Shown: positions 23,820-36,826 of the stretch, piece after piece | Position numbering within the stretch: the stretch's first letter is position 1 | Layout of the letters: each line of letters starts with the position of its first letter | Assembly: GCF_921293095.1 (NCBI RefSeq) | Contig: NC_060252.1 | Location: forward strand, 76,218,866 to 76,282,865 | DNA length: 64,000 bases | DNA from: Ischnura elegans | Taxonomy: Eukaryota; Arthropoda; Insecta; Odonata; Coenagrionidae | Reading direction: 5' to 3' | Made by a program: the position numbers and the translations under genes | Notes under the pieces: model-generated | What the model was told of the DNA's origin: nothing | Database searches by the model: none | What the model saw: the letters and a program-made list of their open reading frames with translations, nothing else

Positions 23820-23937
23820 CTGACGTCAAGGGCTCTGAATCAGCGATGGAAGAGCCGTCAGAATCTGACGAAGAGGAATGATGGGATCGGATAGCCCATA
23901 TTGGTCTGATACCTGATTTGAAGAAATAGTAACTGGT
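23820..23937 (-). CDS. RepHel upstream exon, copy 1
   Basis: 118-bp exon supported by comparing the two Helitron copies. The donor is GACGTCAG|GTAATG and the acceptor TTGCTTTAG|ACCAG. Both copies have the same length and phase, and joining G| to |GTGTCCC keeps the AT-hook frame. It encodes 39 residues, TSYYFFKSGIRP then a Ser/Asp-rich SSSSDSDGSS stretch and ADSEPLTS. The second copy keeps FFKSGIRP, SDSDGSS and ADSEPLTS while differing in between, a coding-like pattern. There is no ATG here, so a first exon lies further right. A candidate near 24222 (ATGATTTTCAACGAG before GTGTGT) lacks a GT donor in copy 2 and is not accepted. Confidence 0.7.
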
Positions 23938-24260
23938 CTAAAGCAAGAGGTTGATATTTTTGTTATAAATGTAATATATATGAATATTTTGTTTTTGATT
24001 TATTACTGATAACCACAAAAAAGTACGATATATTTGAGATAAGTTAAAAATGATACATTGACACTTAAGTTTGCATTGGTAGAAAGTAGCGTTAAACCTT
24101 TTAAATAGATAGTATATACATTGAATTCTCAAATACCGCGTTACTGCCGCCTAATCATAGAATAGTTAGTCAATTTGCATACTCTTAAATTCTCAAGGGC
24201 AATGATTAACACACCTCGTTGAAAATCATAGTGAAATCACTACTGACATCCCTTTAAAAA

Positions 24261-25432
24261 TAAATGAAACATGCCGTTTTCGCTCCGTGGAATGAAGGCA
24301 AGTATAGTTTAACACATTTAAAAAAAGAAGTAAAAATAAATTCCTCCGAACACTATCAAAAGTGTCCATGGTTGCAATGCTCAACCATTAAAATTGCTTC
24401 AAAAACGGAATATTACGCGCTAGCAATGCTGATAGCGTTAAGCTCCCTCCCATACATATACGGAAAAGGTCGTCCGCAGCGACGTCAGGTGTATCTATAT
24501 ATCTATCGCCGGGTAAGAACTCTCCTGGTACGAATCGAATAACTGTGTAAAATAAGTTTCACTAATCCATTAAAAGGGGGAAAAGGTGAAGTCTCTTTAC
24601 GTACTATTACGACACCGGATATTATTGTACGTGGACTAATTAAAAAACGCCAAATATAGACGATGTATTATTCGAAAATCATTTCAACCAGCGAAAGTAA
24701 GTGATGTAAAAAATAATGATCGTACATACCAATGAATGTCGTTCACGGTTTCACCTAAGGGTTTGGTGTAAAAAAACTTTTTCAATCCATGAAAACTCGA
24801 ACACTTTTGTATTCATTACCACATTGAATTAATATGGGTGTCTGAAAATACTATCAAATGGAGAAAAAATTCTTGGCTTGATCTACACTAAGAAATAGCG
24901 AACACAAACCATGTCCTGTTAACATCAACACGAAGAGTAAACATTCTATCGTAAATCATTTTAAGAAACCGCCTGCAATAGCCAATGAAAATAGGTAAAG
25001 CATAATATTTTTGTACTTTCATTATTACTTTTCAAGAAGAAGATAATGGTTAAATATTGTTATCGCGTAAGAGAAAAATAAAATATGCATCAACAATACT
25101 CATAGAAATAAGGTCGCACCGTTATAGAAAATAAATGATGCTGTTTTTCCTCATATTCAGAATTGCTATTTTGTCGAACTGATAGTCAACTTTTTCCCAG
25201 AGATATTTTGTCGCCGGAAACATAATCGCTACCATGTTGTACTTAATGCAAAGATAACCCGAAAATCAGATACGGCGATACTCGATCTGGATGATGTTGT
25301 TCCGCTATCTCCGAGTAGCAGAAATACATATACCAATATTACATTTATTTTTGATGACATTTTTATGAACATTAACCCGTGGTCAGACACGTGGCAAAAA
25401 GGTTTTAAGACCGTTAACGCGGGGCCCGTACT
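24261..25432. other. Helitron upstream flank, no gene
   Basis: AT-rich DNA. 25060-25432 aligns, with many changes, to 62860-63220 in the second copy's flank (e.g. GTCAGACACGTGGC versus GTCGGACACGTGGC). The plus-strand frame 24264-24542 has no recognisable motif and its counterpart is not conserved. Confidence 0.4.
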
Positions 25433-26432
25433 CGCAATATCTGACGTGTGTACGAAGGCGCAGCCAAAATTGCTTCACGTAAAGTGGTGAATGGCTAAAA
25501 CATTTGCAAAAATGCGTGGAAGGGAGATGGCAAACAGCCCCTGTTCCAACTTCCTTCATGCATTCGCGCAATTGCACGCCATTTTAAAAATGAATACAGT
25601 TGTAGCCTGCGCAATACCGTGTCGCGTGTGGAAAGGAATTTCCACGTTAGCCCGCAGGGCTGCCAGAAGCGGTGCCCCTACACCTAACTCCCCCCCTCCT
25701 GCCCCTCTCCTCTCTTCCTCCACTCCTCCTTCCTACACGCCGAGCCGCAAACAGCAGGGCTCAGCGAAGCTCCCCCTATCTTCCGTAAGCACCACCTCCC
25801 CTCGCTTCTGCACTTCTTCCCATAACATCTATGGTTTTCGCACACCCTAAATACCACACATGTTGATAGAAGTAACACTAAAATCGCCATTCAAAATCCG
25901 TGTGTACCTAGCAATGGTGTATGGAAGTCCTTCAGATTTCGCTCGTAACATGGAATTAAAGTGAGATAAGCAAGCAATTGATTTAATGATGAGGACTATT
26001 GGAAAGCTTGCAAATTTAGTTATCGGGAAGAAAAAGAGGTTTCTCGACGCATTCTATAACACCGTAAACTATAACAGGGTTAACATTAATAAACTACAAT
26101 CATAGATATTATATATATCGGGAATTGTTAAAACCAACGAAATTAAAGGATTCAAATAATAATTACTGTGCACACATTAGAAGGGCCGACACGGTTTCAC
26201 TAAAGCATTTAGGGTTAAAAAATTTCCACCTCAGGAAAACTTTTTCCATTGTTAATAAATAATATCTGCAACACTTCGTACTCACCGATCCGCATACTTA
26301 ATATGCAAGTAGTAACATACCGTGAAAGACATTATTGGTTTGAAACATACTACTGAATGACTGAACAATGCGTGCCGTTAAATGTATTAAGACGTAACAG
26401 ACTTTGCAATGAAATGCCACACGCAAACAAAT
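25433..26432. repeat. ~1-kb tandem duplication, unit a
   Basis: First copy of a ~1000-bp direct repeat starting CGCAATATCTGACGTGTGTA and running into the second copy without spacer. It contains a C-rich part (25600-25850) and an AT-rich part (25980-26340). Most of it differs from unit b by only a few bases and small indels (offset 1000 at 25491/26491, 998 near the end). Confidence 0.85.
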
Positions 26433-27432
26433 CGCAATATCTGACGTGTGTACGAAGGCGCAGCCAAAATTGCTTCACGTAAAGTGGTGAATGGCTAAAA
26501 AATTTGCAAAAATGCGTGGAAGGGAGATGGCAAACAGCCCCTGTTCCAACTTCCTTCATGCATTCGCGCAATTGCACGCCATTTTAAAAATGAATACAGT
26601 TGTAGCCTGCGCAATACCGTGTCGCGTGTGGAAAGGAATTTCCACGTTAGCCCGCAGGGCTGCCAGAAGCGGTGCCCCTACACCTAACTCCCCCCCTCCT
26701 GCCCCTCTCCTCTCTTCCTCCACTCCTCCTTCCTACACGCCGAGCCGCAAACAGCAGGGCTCAGCGAAGCTCCCCCTATCTTCCGTAAGCACCACCTCCC
26801 CTCGCTTCTGCACTTCTTCCCATAACATCTATGGTTTTCGCACACCCTAAATACCACACATGTTGATAGAAGTAACACTAAAATCGCCATTCAAAATCCG
26901 TGTGTACCTAGCAATGGTGTATGGAAGTCCTTCAGATTTCGCTCGTAACATGGAATTAAAGTGAGATAAGCAAGCAATTGATTTAATGATGAGGACTATT
27001 GGAAAGCTTGCAAATTTAGTTATCGGGAAGAAAAAGAGGTTTCTCTACGCAGTTTATAACACCGGAAACTATAACAGGGTTAACATTAATAAACTACAAT
27101 CATAGATATTATATATATCGGGAATTGTTTAAACCAACGAAATTAAAGGATTCAATTATAATTACTGTGCACACATTAGAAGGGCCGACACGGTTTCACT
27201 AAAGCATTTAGGGTTAAAAAATTTCCACCTCAGGAAAACTTTTTCCATTGTTAATAAATAATATCTGCAACACTTCGTACTCAACGATCCGCATACTTAA
27301 TATGCAAGTAGTAACATACCGTGAAATCATTATTGGTTTGAAACATACTATTGAATGACTGAACAATGCGTGCCGTTAAATGTATTAAGACGCAACAGAC
27401 TTTGCAATGAAATGCCACACGCAAACAAAGAA
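26433..27432. repeat. ~1-kb tandem duplication, unit b
   Basis: Second copy of the direct repeat. Its right end is at CACACGCAAACAAA (~27.43 kb), after which the sequence departs (GAATTAAT instead of a third CGCAATATC). The long plus-strand frames (25491-25850, 26491-26850) lie in the C-rich part and are duplicated with it. They show no motif and are not called as genes. Confidence 0.85.
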
Positions 27433-30089
27433 TTAATATAGGGTGAGGGAATTCCAACACGTAATTGTATGCAATTAATAGAAATACACGATAACGTGAA
27501 ACCACAACGCAAATAGTTCTCCATGCGGTCACACGTGCGAAGGCATAACACGGAAAATGGAACGCAAGCATTGTAGAAATAGTCACACGTCTATGTGACG
27601 AAAACATAATTAACAATATCTTACGTGAAACAATCAATGCGCGATTAACTACGTCGAAGAAAAACATAATCAGCAGTATCTCATGTACGTGAAACATAAT
27701 TAATATGCGATTAACAACGCCGGAGAGAAATAATACGCCACAACTATACCGTGTGAAAGTCATATGAGGATTCCCCTTACTGGACAACATTACTTCACCG
27801 TTACAAAAAAATGAAAATCGGTAGCACCTGTTAACCCGCCGCAGACACAAGAGTTTCAAACATTGACATTAAATTACTCTATAAACATCCTCCTTTGTCG
27901 CTCATACCCACGCTGAACATACTGCTGTCTGTACGCGCCATAGAAATACCCTTGAAACACTGGCAAATATCCATGTCTTTGACCAACAATCAACAATGAA
28001 CATAGTGAAAGCATTGGCAAATAAATTTTAACAGAAAAATTATACAAAGAAATAAGACATACCACTTGGTCCCGGCTCTGGAGAACTCATGACGTATTAC
28101 GTACAGGGACCTCGAACAACGAAATGGATTCCGTTTGTGTAAAACACTGATTATTGAATAAATTGAAGACGATTCACAAATTCTAAGGGGGTGGAATAAG
28201 GTAATAATGGTGAAGATGAATAGCACGAAATTCTTGAAGAACAACTGTGAATAAACTCCCACAGAGAAAAAATAATTGCAGAGAGCTTCAGCCACGTCCG
28301 TCTACTCTGAAAATCTAGGCAGTTATAAAGCACATGTTCAAACAGGTAGCCGGAAGAGGGAGGGCTTCCACGTCCGTTACGCAAGCATTCAAAATCTACC
28401 CCCCTCGCTCGCAATGAATGTCGGGCATTCCCCTCTCCCGCCCTCACTCTCTCTCTCTCTCTCTCTCCACCTCAACCCCCCCCCGCCATTACCCCTCACC
28501 CACCATCTTCTCCATGCGACCTGACCCGCGGGAGGGTTTGACCCGTCTCTCCCCCCTCTCACCTCCTAACGTCTTTGTCACTCTCTCCCCCCGCACTCTT
28601 CTTAACCAATCAGCGCTCTTTTTCTCACCTCCCCTTCAATCGTGTCGCCGCGTCTCGGAGCTAACTGTCCATCACACACTTCCCCGTTCCCCAATCTGTC
28701 TTCAGTGAAGGCAACGTAAAAAAACTCGTTCCTAGTCGACACGAACCGCATAAGATCCTGTCGGGAAGTTATTTTGACCTAACGCAGCCAGCCCATTCCG
28801 AAGCACGAAATAATTCTGTGTTAAATTATATTAATATTGTAATTGAAAGGACGACCAACTTATGCATTTGCCTTTCTTCATCGTAGCTCTGAAAAGATTA
28901 GCGATTGTACAAAGAAATTAAAAGAGCAGAGAAATATCTGAAAGAGCAGGTATCCATTGACGTTCAAACATTAAAGGTGTTATTATGGTGGTATTAAAAT
29001 GCATAGGAAATGATAATGTATATTTCTAAAATATCAGTCCATATTGTTACACGCACACCAATCATAATACGCGATAGTATTTAACACGTAATCATACCAG
29101 CAAAGAGCGCTTAAAATGCAAAATTTCTATACACGAAGAAAATTCCATGAATTGAGTATGAAAACGGAAAGTAATGAACACGCGTTAAGATATGATTGAC
29201 GGATCGACACAAAAGAAAACATATCCCAATGCAGCAGCTTACTGAATCGAAAACTTAGTTGTAACATGTACTGGATAAACATTTTTTTTATAATCAGATA
29301 TTTTATTGGGCTTAGGTGTGTATTGGATATTTGTTGCAAAGTCATGAGGAATGGCCTTTTATAGTGAAACCCGGCCGGAAATGAAAAATCACCTTGAGGA
29401 AGAATACACAGTCATCCCAGCAAATAAAGTGTCAAATCATCAAGAATCAAACAATCTGACTACTTAAAAATTACCAATAGGCAATTACGATTGGTTTTGT
29501 TGCCATAAATGTAAATGAAATCGCTCCGTATCATGATAAGGTGAGAGGCTAAAACGTTATGTCCCCAAATTGAAATATAAAATGGATTTTCACCTAATCA
29601 ATCGTAGTTAGGTAAGGTTATGCTATTATAAATTAACGTCGCTGTATATTGATACGCATTCATAATGAAAACGTGACTTAAATCAGGAAATACGTGTCAC
29701 TGGTAGCATACGGGGCTACGTTAACAACGCCAACAGCTAGTGTTTTTTTAGCAGCACTGTGAAAATTATTTACTCTAATATAAAACAAAAAACAGACCAG
29801 CTTCACTTCCAATCATGTGATATAAGACGGCTATTTCTGTTATTAAGGTTTTTTTTAAAGATTTACCTCCACGTAGGCGGAAGGCCCACGCTTGGTTGGC
29901 GGCGATGGGTGTGTGGGTAGCCTGGGCCCATCCTGCACTCCCCCCATGATCCAGCCACGACGCTGGTGGCCGAGAAATGATGCTAAGGTGAATAGCAAGA
30001 CGAACGATACAGCAAAAGGCCGTTAGTATAAAGGGAATACTTACCAATATATGCCTTTTAGGTTATTTGCAAGAGCAATTGATCTAAGA
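27433..30089. other. Helitron upstream flank with pyrimidine-rich, CCAAT-containing stretch
   Basis: 27756-27990 aligns with 62597-62840 near the second Helitron (AGTCATATGAGGATTCCCCT). 28430-28720 is C/T-rich, with a (CT)n run near 28447-28467 and a CCAAT box in a good context (AACCAATCAGCGC, CCAAT at 28606-28610), so it is promoter-like, but no transcript start can be shown. 28740-30089 holds nothing recognised. Confidence 0.35.
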
Positions 30090-33000
30090 CGACATACTGT
30101 CTACAGTAATGGAAAGTGCATCACTATTTATTTCTCCATGAGGCCAGTCAACAAACATATTTTCATAGTGCAGTATGAACAAAGCTATGATGTATCCATC
30201 ACCAATTTTCCTTGATATACCTGAGATAATTGCCAAGATATGAAAATTTGAGTATTTTCTACAATAATGAAATAGAACTTTCGATTTTACTGACACCAGT
30301 ATAGAAAAATGCGCGACCCTATAGATTTTATATTTAGTAATAGGTAATCTTCTTCATAATATTTGCAGTAGTATCCTCGTAGATGTTCACTATTAGAAGT
30401 AATAACAATTCCAAACATTTGACCAAAACGCAGATTCGATATATAGCCAATATTATTCCAAATTTTTTTCCATGATGCCGTGTGCGCAATACTATGATGT
30501 ACCTACAAACCGAAATTCATTGGTGTAAAATAAATACTTCCCAAGATGTGGTATTTTACGTATGGCTGCAATGGTCACACTTAAGGGCTATTTAATCCGC
30601 TATGAAAACAAAAGAGTGCCTACATTGAAAAGATGAGGTAGACTACCAATGAGCCTCCAGCTATACAAAACATGTTACCACCGTGCGTTATGTAGAATAC
30701 CAAGGTGTACTCATTCACCAAATGTCATTGGTCTAAGTCTACTTATCAAGTTATGCTAATTTAAGCATTTGGTAAGGTAATGTAATCGAACTCTCGATTA
30801 CACTGACAGCTGTATGGTGAAATGCGCAATTTTATAGATTCATATTTCATCCTACGGTCATTCACTATATTATTCGCCTTCAACTTTCCCCGCGGATATT
30901 AAATCCTGTACATAATAGAAATTCGATATATTTTGATAAAACGCAGATTCGATATACATCGAATGTGAGACTACATACAACACATATTTCCCCATCGCAT
31001 TATGAGGAATACCAATATGTACCCATTTACCAAATTTCATTCATCCACCTAAAATACTTTTCAAGTTATGCCAATATTCGCATTTGTTATTATAATCGAA
31101 TTGAACTTCGATTACACTGACATCTGTATGGTAAAAATACCATAACTATTGATTCGAATTTCATTCAATGGTCATCCACTATCTATTACCATCACAATTA
31201 TGCCCTCGGATGCTTAATTTTTACGTACTATAGATTTTCGATACATTTGAAGAAAACGCAGATTCGATATATATCGAATGTGAGACGACATACAAAACGT
31301 ATATCCCCTGTTCATTATGCCAAATACCAATATGTACCCATTTACCAAATTTCATTCATCTACGTCTAACACTTCTCAAGTTATGTCAATATTCCTATTT
31401 CTTATTATAATCGAATCGAACGTTCGATTACACTGACATATGTGCGGCAAAATTCTCAAAGCTATTGATTCGAAATTCAATCTATGGTCATCCATTATCT
31501 ATTACCATCGCGCATATGCCCGTGGATGCCAAATCGTATGTGTTATAGCAATTCGATATATTTTAAGAAAACGCAGATTCGATATATATCGAATGTGAGA
31601 CAAAATACAAAACGTATTTCCCCTACGCATGATGCCAAATACCAATATCTACCCATTTACCAAATTTCATTCATCTACCTCAAATACTTCCCAAGTTATG
31701 TCAATATTCCTATTTCTTATTATAATCGAATCGAACGTTCGATAACACTGAAATCTGTACGGCAAAATGCTCATAGCTATTGATTCGAAAATCATTCTAT
31801 GGTCATCCACTATCAATTACCATCGCACATATGCCCATGGATGCCGAATCGTATGTGTTATAGCAATTCGATATATTTTAAGAAAACGCAGATTCGATAT
31901 ATATCGAATATGGGACTACATGCAAAACATATTTCCCCATTGCATTATGAGGAAAACCAATATGTACCAATTTACCAAATTTCATTCATCTTCCTCAAAT
32001 ACTTATCAAGTTATTTCAATATTCATTTTAGTTATAATAATCGAATCGAAAATTCGATTAGACTGACATAGGTTCTCGGAAATACGCATGTCATTTGTTT
32101 TTTTTCAATTGGTTGGTCGTTTCACATGTTATGCCGGCATAAGTTACTCTCAAGATATGTATTTCAAATAGTTATTAACATTCGATAGAATTAAAGAAAA
32201 CGTAGGTTCGATATATATCGAAAGTGATGGCCATTATTGGACTAAATTTTATATGGTCATAATAACAATACAATGATGTACCTATCTGCCAAATTTCATA
32301 GGCCTAGGTGAAATACTTTGGAAGTTATGCTCTTTTCCATTACACCATTGCAGTAAATTCACCTTCTAAGCCTATGGCCAATGTCAATGGGAAATCCCTA
32401 TATATAACAAATGACTGTTGCATATGCGATACCGAATACGTAATGAAAAAATCAATACTTTAAAAAGTTATGCCGTGAGGCTTTGCTGGATATAGTCCTG
32501 TCAGCCCTCCGCAAATTTCACCCGCCTAAATACATGAATGGAATAGTGAAATGCGTGTATTTCTTCCGGAGACCGACCACCGCCCGCTTGGCGGGGAGGA
32601 ATGGCGGCGATTGCCGCGGGCTCAAGAAAATAATTTGGGAAAATTTCGGAATGAAATAACTCGTTAAATATTACGAAATCTAAATAAAAATGAAAACCTG
32701 GACGTACCGAAGGTACGTTTGTAGGCATGCTTTTTTGAGCTGAATAGCCTAATTTTGAAGCGCCAGCTCTCAAATCGATATTTATCGATCGTCCTATCTC
32801 GACAATGTTATTTCGATAATGCTAATAACTCGGAATGTAATCGACATACGAATTATCCGAGATAGCCAAAAAATCAGGCTAAAAATAAGAAAGAACGTAT
32901 TAGGCGGTGAACGACGTACTATTTTTGCAAGTGGGTCAAAAAAAATTCCAAAGTTGGCCCATAAGAAAAGCATTGTCGATTTTTAAAAATTATTTCGACC

Positions 33001-33323
33001 GTGATCGAGAGAGATCGATGAAAAACCAAGGTGTCAAAAAATCGACCAAAAATTCTAGTTTACGTCAGTGGGAGACGATTACCCTGAGACGCCTAGTTAT
33101 GTCGGAATTAAGGAAACAGTTTTAGTCCCATAAGGCTGCCATGTTAATTCAACTCGATATATATCGAAAAGTATCGAACTTTTTCGAATTTTGAGATTTT
33201 TCCTCCCGATGAATTTTTTTTTAATTTTACCACTGAAAATTTCATCTCGATCGGCCCGGTAGTTAAGGCTGTGAATTTGTATCAATGAATAAGTCATCAA
33301 TCCGAATGCAGCTTTATTATATG
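30090..33323 (-). mobile_element. Array 2 unit U4: truncated Helitron-like unit at array edge
   Basis: The left edge consists of decayed monomers: 30.09-30.9 kb keeps recognisable pieces but has a broken palindrome (TTCGATATATAGCC near 30435). There is no TAACGAG end or hairpin, so the unit has lost its 3' end. From 30.9 kb the ~315-bp monomers are regular, with palindromes near 30947, 31263 and 31575. The core is at 32490-33323, with the ACGTACC-GAA-GGTACGT hairpin near 32700. Degenerate monomers at the border are typical of old array edges. Confidence 0.65.
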
Positions 33324-36300
33324 CAACGAGTATATTGGCGCTTGAATTCTTCAAGCGTGTCGTGGTGGGTAAGGAGATATGGTGGTGTCATAAGTAGTTG
33401 TGTCTTGGGTCCATAAGTTGTTGAAAAGGTCGAAAATTTCACCATGTCAAAGGTAAAGCCAGTCGATTAATTTTATGAAAACTCATATTTGATATTAATT
33501 GGATCTTAGCCCATAGTCTCCATTAATTTCTATTTGACAGCAAGTGGAATATTAATATGTACTCACACACGAAATTTCATACCTCTAACTGAAATAGTAA
33601 TGAAGATATGTCAATTTGCATATTTGCTACAATAATCGAATCGAACTTATGAATAAAGTGACATCTGTATTGAAAAATACACAAATCTATTCATACTTTC
33701 ATCAAAATATCCATACAAATTCATTCTATTCATCCATTATCTATAAACATTCTTGAATATGCCCGTGGATACAAAATATTATGTTGTAAAGCAATGTGAT
33801 GCACCTTAAGTAATCGCATTTTCGATATATATCGAATGAGAGACTAAATACAAAACATATGTCCAATGTGCATTTTGAAGAATACCAATATTTACTCATT
33901 TACCAAATTTCATTCATCTACCTCAAATACTTTTCAAGTTATGTCAATATTCGTATTTTTTATAATAATCGAATCGATATTTCGAATATACTTGCATTCT
34001 AAAAGTAAAATGCTCAGAGATATTGATTAATATTCATTCTATGGTCATCCACTATCTCTCACCTTCTCAACTATGCCCGTGGATGCCAAAACCTACGTGG
34101 TATAGATCATGGATACATTTTAAGGAAACGAAGATTCGATATATATCGAATGTGAGGCTACATACAAAACGTATTTCCCCTTGGCATAATAGGAAATACC
34201 AATATGTACCCATTTACCAAATTTCTTTGATCTACCTGAAATACTTATCAAGTTATATCAATATTTGTATTTGCGATATTAATCGAATCGAATTTACGAC
34301 TATACTGACATCGGTACAGTGAAATACTCATTGCTATTGATTAAAGTTGCGTTTTATGGTCATCAAATATCTATTACCATCAAAACTGTGCCCGTGGATG
34401 CTAAATACTATGTGATATAGCAATTCGATATATTTTAATGAAAAGCGGATTCGATATTTATCGAATTTGAGACGACATACAAAACGTTTTTCCCCTGTGC
34501 GATATGAGGAATACCAATATGTACCCATTCACCAAATTTCATTCATGTATCTCAAAAAATTCTCAATTTATGTCAATATTCGTATTTCATATAATAATCG
34601 AATCGAACTTCGATTATAATGACATCTGTATGGTAAAATTCTCATATTTATTTCTTCGAATTTCATTCTATGGTGATCCACTATCTATTTCAATCACAAC
34701 TATGCCCGTGGATGCTTAATTTTTACGTAGTATAGCAATTCGATACATTTGCAGAATACGCAGGTTCGATATATATCGAATGTGCGACGTAATACAAAAC
34801 GTATATCCCCTATGCATTATGCCAAATACCAATATCTACCCATTTACCAAATTTCATTCATCTACGTCAAATACATCCCAAGTTATGTAAATATTCCTAT
34901 TTCTTGTTATAATCGAATCGAACGTTCGATTACACTGACATATGTGCGGCAAAATGCTCAAAGCTATTGATTCGAAATTCCATCTATGGTCATCCATTAT
35001 CTGTTACCATCGCGCATATGCCCGGGGATGCCAAATCGTATGTGTTTTAGCAATTCGATATATTTTAAGAAAACGCAGATTCGATATATATCGAATGTGA
35101 GACAAAATACAAAACGTATATCCCCTGTGCATGATGCCAAATACCAATATCTACCCATTCACCAAATTTCATTCATCTACCTCAAATACTTCCCAAGTTA
35201 TGTCAATATTCCTATTTCTTATTATAATCGAATCGAACGTTCGATAACACTGAAATCTGTACGGCAAAATGCTCATAGCTATTGATTCGAAAATCATTCT
35301 ATGGTCATCCACTATCTATTACCATCGCAAATATGCCCGTGGATGCCGAATCGTATGTGTTATAGCAATTCGATATATTTTAAGAAAACGCAGATTCGAT
35401 ATATATCGAATATGGGACTTCATGCAAAACATATTTCCACATTCCATTATTAGGAATACCAATATGTACCAATTTACCAAATTTCATTCATCTACCACAA
35501 AAACTTGTCAAGTTATCTCAATATTCATATTAGTTAAAATAATCGAATCGAATAATTCGATTATACTGACATAGGTTCTCGGAAATACGCATGTCATTTG
35601 TTTTTTTTTCATTGGTTGGTCGGTTCACATGTTATGCCGGCACAACTATCCCCGGAGATGAGTATTCCAATAAGTTATTAGCTTTCGATAAAATCCAAGA
35701 AAACGTAGTTTCGATATATATCGAAAGTAACGACCAGTACTTGACTACATTTTATATGGTCAAATGCACAATACAATGATGTACCGTTTCGCCAAATTTC
35801 ATAGGCTTAGGTGAAATACTTTGGAAGTTATGCGCATTTCCGTTTTACCATAGCAGCAAAGTCACCTTCCAAAGCATGGGCCCATGTCAATGCAAAATCC
35901 GTATACATAACAAATGAGTGGCGCCTATGCGATACTGGTTTCGTAATGAAAAAATCAATACTTTAAAAAGTTATGCCGTGAGGCTTTACTGGGTATAGTC
36001 CTGTCAGCCCTCCGCAAATTTCACCCGCCCAAATACATGAATGGGATAGGGAAATGCGTGTATTTCTTCCGGAGACCGACCACCGCCCGCTTGGCGGGGA
36101 GGAATGGCGGCGATTGCCGCGGGCTCAAGAAAATAATTTGGGAAAATTTCGGAATGAAATAACTCGTTAAATATTACGAAATCTAAATAAAAATGAAAAC
36201 CTGGACGTACCGGAGGTACGTTTGTAGGCATGCTTTTTTGAGCTGAATAGCCTAATTTTGAAGCGCCAGCTCTCAAATCGATATTTATCGATCGTCCTAT

Positions 36301-36826
36301 CTCGACAATGTTATTTCGATAATGCTAATAACTCGGAATCTATTCGACATACAAAAAATCCGAGATAGCCGAAAAATCAGGCTAAAAATTAGAAACAATG
36401 TATTAGGCGGCGAACGTCCAACTACTTTTGCAAGTTGGTCAAAAAAAATTCCAAAGTTGGTCCATAAGAAAAGCATTGTCGATTTTTAAAAATTATTTCG
36501 ACAGTGATCGAAAGAGTTCGACGAAAATCGAAGGTATCGAAAAATCGACCAAAAAATCTAGTTTACGTCAGTGGGAGGCGATTACCCTAAGACGCCTAGT
36601 TAAGTCGTTATTAACGAAATAGTTTTAGTCCCATAAGGCCGCCATGTTAATTCAACTCGATATATATCGAAAAGTATCGCAATTTTCGGAATTTTGAGAT
36701 TTTTCCTCCCGATGAATTTTTTTTTAGTTTTACCACCGAAAATTTCATCTCGATCGCCCCGGTAGTTTGGGCTGCGAATTTGTATCAATGAATAAGTGAT
36801 CAATGACATTGCAGCTTTTATATATC
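33324..36826 (-). mobile_element. Array 2 unit U5: Helitron-like unit
   Basis: 3.50 kb. The end reads CAACGAG rather than TAACGAG. The 19-bp hairpin is at 33339-33357, followed by the end block to GTCCATAAG. ~315-bp monomers follow, with the subfamily near 34023 matching those at 11210 and 52121. The core is at 35995-36826. In its hairpin near 36206 the loop is GGA instead of GAA while both 7-bp arms are unchanged. Confidence 0.7.

Larger units (their letters stand above)
16880..24260 (-). mobile_element. Autonomous Helitron, copy 1 (3' end defined, 5' end not located)
   Basis: Minus-strand element. Its 3' end is taken as the TAACGAG end at 16880, with hairpin GCTTGAATTCTTCAAGC at 16895-16911 and an end block (to GTCCATAAG, ~16973) shared with the array units. 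Internally it has ~2.1 kb of 3' non-coding DNA (16975-19136), the large Rep/helicase exon (19137-23581), an intron, a small exon (23820-23937) and upstream DNA. The whole can be aligned with the second copy at 54609-61990. Upstream homology continues in rearranged form beyond 24260, so the true 5' end is further right. The class is assigned from the protein; the usual CTRR 3' end of canonical Helitrons is not visible. Confidence 0.75.

Noticed and set aside
24222..24240. First RepHel exon (ATGATTTTCAACGAG before GTGTGT)
   Set aside because: The corresponding place in copy 2 has AT instead of the GT donor, and nothing else supports it.
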